DNA from: Candidatus Omnitrophota bacterium
GTDB lineage: Bacteria > Omnitrophota > Gorgyraeia > Gygaellales > Profunditerraquicolaceae
Direction of reading: 5' to 3'
Assembly: GCA_026387405.1 (NCBI GenBank)
Contig: JAPLLV010000049.1
Span: 1-32,733, forward strand
DNA: 32,733 bases
Shown piece by piece: positions 24,107 to 30,289 of this stretch; position 1 is the first letter of the stretch, and every line of letters begins with the position of its first letter. The notes below the pieces were generated by a model. It saw nothing but the letters and a program-made list of their open reading frames with translations, made no database searches and was not told the origin of the DNA. The position numbers were made by a program, and so were the translations under genes.

Positions 24107-24784
24107 TTAGATTGACACTAATTGATTATACTTTATACCTTCAATCCAACCAAGTATTTTATGCAATAAGTTACTGTCGCATACGCGAATTTTAATAGTC
24201 CCTTTGTATAGAATATTTTTTCTGTAACCGCTGCCTTCTTGCTTAATATAACTCTTAGAAAATTGTTCAATAGGGATATTGGTTAGTTTTGACCAATATG
24301 CTTTTATCTGCTTTTCATTTTGCCCTGAATGCAAATGAAGGCACGCTCTGAATCTTTCTTCAGGAACTCCACAGATAAGCCTCAACCAATCAGTCATGAA
24401 TTTAATAAGCGCCGGATCGGAATTAGTAATATCCACGTATCTCGATTTTGCGCCTTCCGCCCAATAAAGCATCAGGCCGGCTAACTTAAATTCATTCTCT
24501 GTCAAAGAGGAAATTTCTGACTTCGCCTGCTCCCTGATGCCCGCTACTTCCTTCGCCCTTCTGATTTGTGTAGTTTTTGACCCCGCTAATCTACCCCGAT
24601 AGCTCCCATCTTTAAAAATAAGCTCTAACCTATTCTTTTGCCGAGCGGTCAGCTCTATATCTTTGCACCAACTACTTATCGTGCTTTTAGAAAGAGTAAA
24701 AGGAACCTCACCTTTTATCTCTCTATAGCTCAGCCCCCGGCGGCGCAAACCTACAACAAAATCTTTCTTTTCCCAGTTTTTCAT
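24107..24784 (-). CDS. HTH protein with a single LAGLIDADG-like motif, next to tRNA-Lys
   Basis: From ATG 24784 (MKNWEKKDFVV) the protein has about 225 residues. The N-terminus is an HTH of the resolvase/homeodomain kind (LSYREIKGEVPFTLSKSTIS then SWC). A basic linker follows, then FKLAGLMLYWAEGAKSR, which matches the LxGxxLYWxEG form of degenerate LAGLIDADG-like motifs, with an acidic residue where the catalytic Asp would be. I chose 24784 because the upstream TTG 24811 lies only about 10 bases from a TATAAT box. The stop is 5 bases before tRNA-Lys. It may be a tRNA-associated homing nuclease or a DNA-binding relative; catalysis is unproven. Confidence 0.75.
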   Translation of the reverse strand: MKNWEKKDFVVGLRRRGLSYREIKGEVPFTLSKSTISSWCKDIELTARQKNRLELIFKDGSYRGRLAGSKTTQIRRAKEVAGIREQAKSEISSLTENEFKLAGLMLYWAEGAKSRYVDITNSDPALIKFMTDWLRLICGVPEERFRACLHLHSGQNEKQIKAYWSKLTNIPIEQFSKSYIKQEGSGYRKNILYKGTIKIRVCDSNLLHKILGWIEGIKYNQLVSI

Positions 24785-24819
24785 ACTTGCAGCATATCTT
24801 CTAAATCTCAATTTTAAGT

Positions 24820-24847
24820 ATTATACCACAATTTAAAATTTTTTGAA
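24820..24847 (-). promoter_or_regulatory. Promoter with extended -10 for the HTH/LAGLIDADG-like gene and tRNA-Lys
   Basis: On the minus strand a perfect TATAAT (24825-24820) is preceded by TGG, an extended -10. After a 16-base spacer upstream lies TTCAAA (24847-24842), four of six matches to TTGACA. Everything downstream through archease and rtcB is on the same strand with tiny gaps, so this may be the promoter of that whole set. Confidence 0.6.
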
Positions 24848-24867
24848 CTCTGTTTTTTGTTTTTTGA

Positions 24868-24990
24868 TAAACAACAGCGTTACCAAATGATCGTCTAGCC
24901 AAAGAGCACGGTATAGACCAACAGCCAGGCTCTATGCCTCAGGCCCTAAGACAGTCCGTAAATGGTTGGGCGTTTTGATGAAGGTGGCTA
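24868..24990 (+). mobile_element. Degenerate fragment of an IS481-like transposase N-terminus
   Basis: Read on plus around 24900-24975, one frame gives RARYRPTARLYASGPKTVRKWLG, and after a one-base frame change RFDEGGYQ. The pattern (YRPTAR, then KTVRKWL, then RF.EGG) is that of the HTH found at the start of IS481-family and related DDE transposases. The frame contains an upstream stop and the shift, and no catalytic domain follows, so only a scrap remains. It abuts the duplicated gene start at 24987-25040, so an insertion may have removed the rest of a gene there. Confidence 0.5.
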
Positions 24991-25040
24991 TCAGGAATAC
25001 TAAAATGAAATTACGAATGATGGTTTTTATGCGCCTCCCA
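24987..25040 (-). repeat. Duplicate of the 5' end of the secreted-protein gene (remnant of a lost copy)
   Basis: These 54 bases match 27996-28052, the ribosome site and first codons of the intact-start copy, with few differences. Shared blocks are ACCATCATTCGTAATTTCAT and TTTAGTAT.CCTGATAGC, plus TGGGAGG before the start. Here the ATG is lost (CATAAAAACC instead of CATCATGAAGACC). The stop codon of the split protein's second half falls inside this repeat. It looks like the start of a third paralog that has been deleted. Confidence 0.8.
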
Positions 25041-26994
25041 CAAAGGTTCCCGGCATTATCCTACAGGCGTCATTCTCCCCAGGAGGCACTGACATGATAA
25101 CGTTATATTCAATGACATATTTACCCATATTATTGCTATGGATTTTTCCTACGACAACCGCTGTATTCAAGTTCACCAGAATTCCCTGCCTGTCACCTGC
25201 AATTGGATAAACGGTATACGTATAATCCACTCCCTCTTTCAAAAAAACAGTACTGCTATCCGTCATTGGTATCCATATTTCTTTTATCTTGATCTCTGCA
25301 TACCGCTTCATCGGCAAAGCTTGCGGAACAACGTTTTCTATCTCCTTTACGAATTCACCATTGCTGTCTGCAACCGAATAATAAGAAAGAAACTCCTTCT
25401 TTGATCCAGGCGCAAGCGCTTCTTCTACGGCATCAGATTGATTATCGCCCAGATAAACAATGCCCGGCTCAACAGGATTAAAAATACCCGTAAGTTTTGC
25501 TCCGCAAAAATTGCTCGCCGAGTCTTGCAAATATACGATCTTCCCGCCGGCAGAATCAGCAGGCAACCAATCCTGATCTGCATCCTTTAACCCTTTGCGT
25601 ATCATTTCATTGTAATACCATATATGGTGTGCCTCATGCCGCGCATTCCCATCTAAGGCCATGACGACGAACCATCCATACTCCGATGCCACAGGCAGAT
25701 TATAACGCATGCGTACATTATAATCATCCAGATAAATATTCCTGGGGTTCTTTGGATCAAAGTGGCCAAACTCGCCTTCGGTTGCTGACGGTAAGATACG
25801 TTGGACATATTGCCTAAGATAAGGCTCAGATTCATTTAACACCCGCGCAGCCCTTTCCTCAAGCCAATCAGGGCAAGGATGGCAGGCGCCGGAAGCTTTC
25901 CTGTCATACTTGACAAACCCTTTACCATCCATGTTAATCCAGGCATAGTTGTCAACCCACTGTTTAATCTGATAGGTACCGATACGTTTATTTGGATAAG
26001 ACACCTTAAAACCATACAAAGACTGCTTAGTAGAAAGCACCAAGTCGGTAATACTACTGTCAACTGCTTCAACCTTTAAGATTGCAAATTCGTCTGATGA
26101 CGCGGATGAAGCAAGATTAAATGCCCCCACATCAGGATGATAGCGAAATGCATCTGATTGTAAAGGAGTAGATCCCATCAGCCCATCATATTTGCCCTTA
26201 CTGTGATCGTACTCGCCTCTTACTTTTTCCAAGGTAAAACAATACTGCGTATTCTGCGGCAACGTATATTCAATTTGATCAACCGGCTTGCCAAGATCAT
26301 CATAGTTAAGGTATACTCCCGCTTTTTCCGGAGCAATTTCCTGATTAAATTCACAACTCAACTCTTCAGAAGTATAGGCATAGTTAGAAAGATAGGTATC
26401 TTTATCGTTATGCTGTACCCACAAGATCCGGCGTATCGCATTCATCGTCGCAACAGCTTCATTACCATCTTGAGCGTCATTGATATCTAACGTCACCTGC
26501 CAGTCTCCTGCCAGATCAGGGGTAAGCACGGCTATATCCGTAGCACTTAATTTCTGATATACCACATACGTTTGCGATTTTGCTTCTGCGGTATCAGGAA
26601 TCGCGGTAATCACCCAACGCGAGCTAAGCTTATCCTTATCAGGATCAGAACAAAACGCATTGTTCAACTTAAAAGTATACGACAGCTTCTGTGCAGGAAC
26701 CTCTGCTAACCGGGCGATAGGCGGATTGTTTATTTTGGCAAGGTAGCTGTTTATATTAAGCGATAGATCGTAAAAATCCGTCGTCAGGTTGTCCGGATCA
26801 ACACCTTCATTGTGTATGGCTGGATCAGCGCTAAAGAACTGCGCAGAGGGCAACCCTTTTTGCGCGTACGTAGTTAGAAAATCATTCAAGGCCTTCACAC
26901 AGGCATCCCGTAAAGACAGGCACTCATTATAGACACGATTACTGCTCGCGTAATCACCCGCATACGCACCCGTGATTGCCGCAGGAAGATTCAT
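25027..26994 (-). CDS. Second half of split secreted HExxH/PKD-like protein (copy B, downstream fragment)
   Basis: This 655-residue reading matches the C-terminal two thirds of copy A. Shared blocks include a PKD-like region (PDTAEAKSQTYVVYQKLS, LAGDWQVTLDINDAQDG) and IRRILWVQHNDKDTYL. A zinc-peptidase-type motif, HEAHH, is encoded at 25624-25638 and corresponds to HEAFH in copy A. An FCGAKL motif follows. It starts at ATG 26994 without a clear ribosome site, inside the end of the preceding fragment and in another frame. In copy A the two parts are one continuous protein, so this is probably the rear of a frameshifted gene. The secretion signal is on the front fragment. The predicted role, extracellular metallopeptidase, is inference from HExxH alone. 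Confidence 0.75.
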   Translation of the reverse strand: MNLPAAITGAYAGDYASSNRVYNECLSLRDACVKALNDFLTTYAQKGLPSAQFFSADPAIHNEGVDPDNLTTDFYDLSLNINSYLAKINNPPIARLAEVPAQKLSYTFKLNNAFCSDPDKDKLSSRWVITAIPDTAEAKSQTYVVYQKLSATDIAVLTPDLAGDWQVTLDINDAQDGNEAVATMNAIRRILWVQHNDKDTYLSNYAYTSEELSCEFNQEIAPEKAGVYLNYDDLGKPVDQIEYTLPQNTQYCFTLEKVRGEYDHSKGKYDGLMGSTPLQSDAFRYHPDVGAFNLASSASSDEFAILKVEAVDSSITDLVLSTKQSLYGFKVSYPNKRIGTYQIKQWVDNYAWINMDGKGFVKYDRKASGACHPCPDWLEERAARVLNESEPYLRQYVQRILPSATEGEFGHFDPKNPRNIYLDDYNVRMRYNLPVASEYGWFVVMALDGNARHEAHHIWYYNEMIRKGLKDADQDWLPADSAGGKIVYLQDSASNFCGAKLTGIFNPVEPGIVYLGDNQSDAVEEALAPGSKKEFLSYYSVADSNGEFVKEIENVVPQALPMKRYAEIKIKEIWIPMTDSSTVFLKEGVDYTYTVYPIAGDRQGILVNLNTAVVVGKIHSNNMGKYVIEYNVIMSVPPGENDACRIMPGTFVGGA

Positions 26995-28039
26995 TTTGCG
27001 ATTTCATTTTTTCAACAGGATACCTTCCGTTTATTGCCCCTGGCAGGCTATCCTCTTTCTTGCTCCGGAAAACACTATTTTCCCATTTCTTCGTAATTAA
27101 TAACCAAGTGTGTGTATCAATCTCCTCGTCATAGTCGTAACTGCTCCAATCAATTACTACCGGATTGCTCCGCTTAAACTCCGACCACGTATAATGCGCA
27201 GTACTGGTCGTGATACGCGCATATGCCTGGATATAACTATTCAAGGATGCGTTTTTATACCCTGCGATACGCGTGTAAAGTAAACCATGTAATAAATACC
27301 GATTATTGGCAAGAGTAACTTTAAAAGCAGGGATGCGTTTAGTGATCTCATAGGCGAATTTCGCTGCCTGCTTGGCATAGGCAAATACCTCTTGCCGCGC
27401 TTGAGCATCTGCAGGACGGTTCAAGAGGACGGCCGTCACATCAACCTGTACCGCGGCCAAATACCTCAAGAGCGCGCTTATGGCGTCTGTATTACGCGTA
27501 CTCAAACCCAACGCATACGCGTTTGCTTCTGCCTGCCCTGCCTGGCGCATGTACGTATTGTTTTGGCTCACCTTCGGATACGGCGATGCTGCCATCTTTT
27601 GGTAACGGAATACCTCGGAAAAATCATTATCATCGTACGCCAAACTCCCCGTTGCCTTGTCCTTTAATGAATACCCGTTCTGATCAGGGCTAAGGCAGGT
27701 ACTCTTAAAATATTCCTGACAACTGTCAATTTCCGATTTAAATTTCGCATAGGCGCTACTTACCTGGTTGTTTTCCATTTGCATATAATCACCGATACCG
27801 CCGTAATTACTTAACAAAATACCGGCAATATACTCCTTACCCCCGTCATTAAGGGAACTAAGCAACGTACGCGTTTCTTGCAGGTATCCTTTAATGGTCG
27901 AAAGATACTTGGCAAACCGCACCGCATCGTTGGTAACAGTCGCGGAATTAAGCGCCTGCTCCGCAAAAACCACCTGCGGCGCGGCGCTGCCAAGCGCTAT
28001 CAGGGATACTAAAATGAAATTACGAATGATGGTCTTCAT
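26954..28039 (-). CDS. First half of split secreted protein (copy B, upstream fragment with signal peptide)
   Basis: This 361-residue reading has a signal peptide (FILVSLIALGSAAPQVVFA, cleavage near residue 26) and GGGAGGGG before the ATG. The body is helical and matches the visible N-terminal part of copy A: AAKFAYEITKRIPAFKVTLA against AAKFAYETTKCIRPFKITLA, and INGRYPVEKMKSQ against VNGKYPVDAMKAK. After MKSQ the frame yields a Cys-rich tail (ESSCGNHGCVCG) with no counterpart in copy A, then TGA. Alignment to copy A suggests loss of roughly 17-20 codons plus a frame change near 27000. The gene lies 13 bases after the HEAT-repeat gene, in one operon. Confidence 0.8.
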   Translation of the reverse strand: MKTIIRNFILVSLIALGSAAPQVVFAEQALNSATVTNDAVRFAKYLSTIKGYLQETRTLLSSLNDGGKEYIAGILLSNYGGIGDYMQMENNQVSSAYAKFKSEIDSCQEYFKSTCLSPDQNGYSLKDKATGSLAYDDNDFSEVFRYQKMAASPYPKVSQNNTYMRQAGQAEANAYALGLSTRNTDAISALLRYLAAVQVDVTAVLLNRPADAQARQEVFAYAKQAAKFAYEITKRIPAFKVTLANNRYLLHGLLYTRIAGYKNASLNSYIQAYARITTSTAHYTWSEFKRSNPVVIDWSSYDYDEEIDTHTWLLITKKWENSVFRSKKEDSLPGAINGRYPVEKMKSQNESSCGNHGCVCG

Positions 28040-28052
28040 GATGCCCCTCCCA

Positions 28053-30275
28053 TTATTTTGTAATAGTCACCGTAGCTGCCTGGCCTGTCTGATACGTGCC
28101 GTCATACATTTTATAATACGCAACCACATACAACGTATAGCTGCCTTTGGGCAACGCGGCAGTAGCAAAGGATACCCGGTACGGCAACGTGGTCGCAGTA
28201 CCAAGCTCATAACGCCGGTTGGTAGTGTTTTGCAGCACGTAATATTTACAGTAATCCGGCATGATATAAGGCGTATGGTCAAACGCCACGCTCAGCGCCA
28301 ACACTGCCGGTATCTTTGAACCGTTGGCAGGTGCCGCGATCCGCGGCGCTAGACGCGTCAAATCATTATTCACGTACAGGCAACGCTTGTCGGAATAATA
28401 AATCCCCCACGGGGAAGTAGTTTTCACATTCCTGCGTAGTTTCACTATACACTGTAGTACGTTCATGCTGTTAGCCAAACGCGACGTGTACAGATTGAAC
28501 TGATACGGAGCAGTATGAAGCACTCCCAAAGAGATGCCATTCACGTAACAATAAACATCCGCAACAAAAAGATTCGCGTATGCGTCAAGCCCGTTAATAG
28601 ATGCGCTCACTTTAACCGTACCCGAGACCGGATCGTTCATTCCCGCCTCAGGAGATACATTTACCGTTACCGTAGGCTTAACTACAAATACCTTAGTCAT
28701 GGCAATGCTTGATGCTCCGTAATCATCCGTAGCTTCACATTGGATTATATGCTCCCCGGGTTTGGTAAGTTGGGCATATCTAGTTACCCCGCTTCCCAAG
28801 GCCCCCTGCGTACCAGAACTCCATACAACAGAGATCTTCTTATCGCCATCGGGATCGGTTACTGCCGCACCTAACTCAATCGAATCAAAAGCCGTATCGC
28901 TTTGCGTCAATAAAGCAACCGGAGGAGTAACAGTAATATTAGTAATGACGGGAGGAGAATTGACAAGATCGCTCTCTCCCCTGCGTACGTACATATCATC
29001 AAAAAACATGTCTCCTTGCCCAGATAGTAAAACCACAAGATACGCCGCATAAATGGACTTTGCCCCTTGGTATTGGCCGGACAACGTTTCCCAGCTAAAA
29101 CGATAGGGAGCATTTTTTATTACCGAGCTCACCAGTCGAAAATTATTTACGTTATCAGCAAAAGCCGCGTATAAATTTACCGTAATAACGGGGTGCTTCG
29201 TCGATATTACCTCTTCCTGCGTTACCACCGGCTTATACGCCATTTTATAGGCAATGCCATATTCAACTGATTTCGGTTGTTTGCCCGGAAAAACAACCGT
29301 CGTATTAGTCATTGTCGTCGTTCCCCCAACATTTCTTACCTCCATGCAGCGCGCATACGACGCGGCTTCGCTTACCGGATATTTTACCCCTGCCGCGGGA
29401 GCACACTTGGTTATTTTCCAATTATCAGGAGCGGTTACGCCCGACTCGAGGCACGCATTAAGGTTTTCGCTGCGCATAATCTCCTTTTGCTGCATCATCT
29501 CTTTCAAGGTAAAAAGACCTCCTGTCTTGGCAGCAAACATCTTTGCCAAAACCGAATTACAATTAATCTGCGCTGAGGCATTATTAACCTTAGTCAACGC
29601 ATTCATTGCCCAGGTACATATAGATTCCTTTGAATTTGCCAACGCATTCGTATATACTGTTGCCGCCGGATATCTATTATACAAGGTTAAAATCACCGTA
29701 GCATCATTGATACAATCAACCAAAAAGGCATTATCAGCAAAAGCCGTTTTCATAGTCGATAAATACGGAAGCGCCTCCTTTGCACCGATGTTGCACGCCT
29801 CATGCAAAATATAGGCAACCGTAGTATCGGGAAACTGGTTTGCAGGTCGCGCGGCTTTCGTCAAAAAATCGACAATATAGCCCACCTTATCCGTCACGCA
29901 AGAATACTGCAACTCGATCGTCGCCTGATAAATGCCTGCTTTCGCAAAATAATCCGTCTCCGCTGACAACGCAGTGAGCAGGTCATTAATGCCCGCCCTG
30001 CCGGCAAAATTACGCACGATCTTGGCTGATTCAGCACGAATGTAGGGGTCCGGGTCTTTTAAACCGGTAGTTTTTCCCTCAAATTGCTGCCTGCCCGCGG
30101 CAGGAAGATAATTATTGTTAAGCTCCACATACTCAGCAAGCCGCGCGACAAACCGAGCGTCATCAAACGTCTGAGAATAGGCCAAATGAGTAAACATACA
30201 AACAAAAATCAATAACACCACCGGCAGCAAAAGATACTGCGCTCTCTCAAAACCGCTATGCGTTAACTTTTTCAT
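28053..30275 (-). CDS. Secreted HEAT-repeat protein with PKD/Ig-like C-terminal domains
   Basis: This 740-residue protein has a signal peptide (YLLLPVVLLIFVCMFTHLAY). The N-terminal half is helical repeats of HEAT type (DPDPYIRAESAKIVRNFAG, then AGINDLLTALSAETDYFAKA), with scattered cysteines. A beta domain follows (about 300-430), then a PKD-like domain with DPDGDKKISVVWSSG and CEATDDYGASS, then two Ig-like/Big-type regions (GTVKVSASINGLDAYANLFV; APANGSKIPAVLALSVAFD). AAGGAGGG before the ATG supports the start. It lies between the two HExxH paralogs with gaps of 14 and 13 bases, so the three are one operon. It is probably an extracellular binding or scaffold partner; there is no enzyme motif. 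Confidence 0.85.
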   Translation of the reverse strand: MKKLTHSGFERAQYLLLPVVLLIFVCMFTHLAYSQTFDDARFVARLAEYVELNNNYLPAAGRQQFEGKTTGLKDPDPYIRAESAKIVRNFAGRAGINDLLTALSAETDYFAKAGIYQATIELQYSCVTDKVGYIVDFLTKAARPANQFPDTTVAYILHEACNIGAKEALPYLSTMKTAFADNAFLVDCINDATVILTLYNRYPAATVYTNALANSKESICTWAMNALTKVNNASAQINCNSVLAKMFAAKTGGLFTLKEMMQQKEIMRSENLNACLESGVTAPDNWKITKCAPAAGVKYPVSEAASYARCMEVRNVGGTTTMTNTTVVFPGKQPKSVEYGIAYKMAYKPVVTQEEVISTKHPVITVNLYAAFADNVNNFRLVSSVIKNAPYRFSWETLSGQYQGAKSIYAAYLVVLLSGQGDMFFDDMYVRRGESDLVNSPPVITNITVTPPVALLTQSDTAFDSIELGAAVTDPDGDKKISVVWSSGTQGALGSGVTRYAQLTKPGEHIIQCEATDDYGASSIAMTKVFVVKPTVTVNVSPEAGMNDPVSGTVKVSASINGLDAYANLFVADVYCYVNGISLGVLHTAPYQFNLYTSRLANSMNVLQCIVKLRRNVKTTSPWGIYYSDKRCLYVNNDLTRLAPRIAAPANGSKIPAVLALSVAFDHTPYIMPDYCKYYVLQNTTNRRYELGTATTLPYRVSFATAALPKGSYTLYVVAYYKMYDGTYQTGQAATVTITK

Positions 30276-30289
30276 TGAAACCCTCCTTT

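Noticed and set aside
29254-29814. Plus-strand open frame of 186 codons opposite the HEAT-repeat gene
   Set aside because: No ribosome site or recognisable domain; the minus-strand frame has a signal peptide and domain structure.
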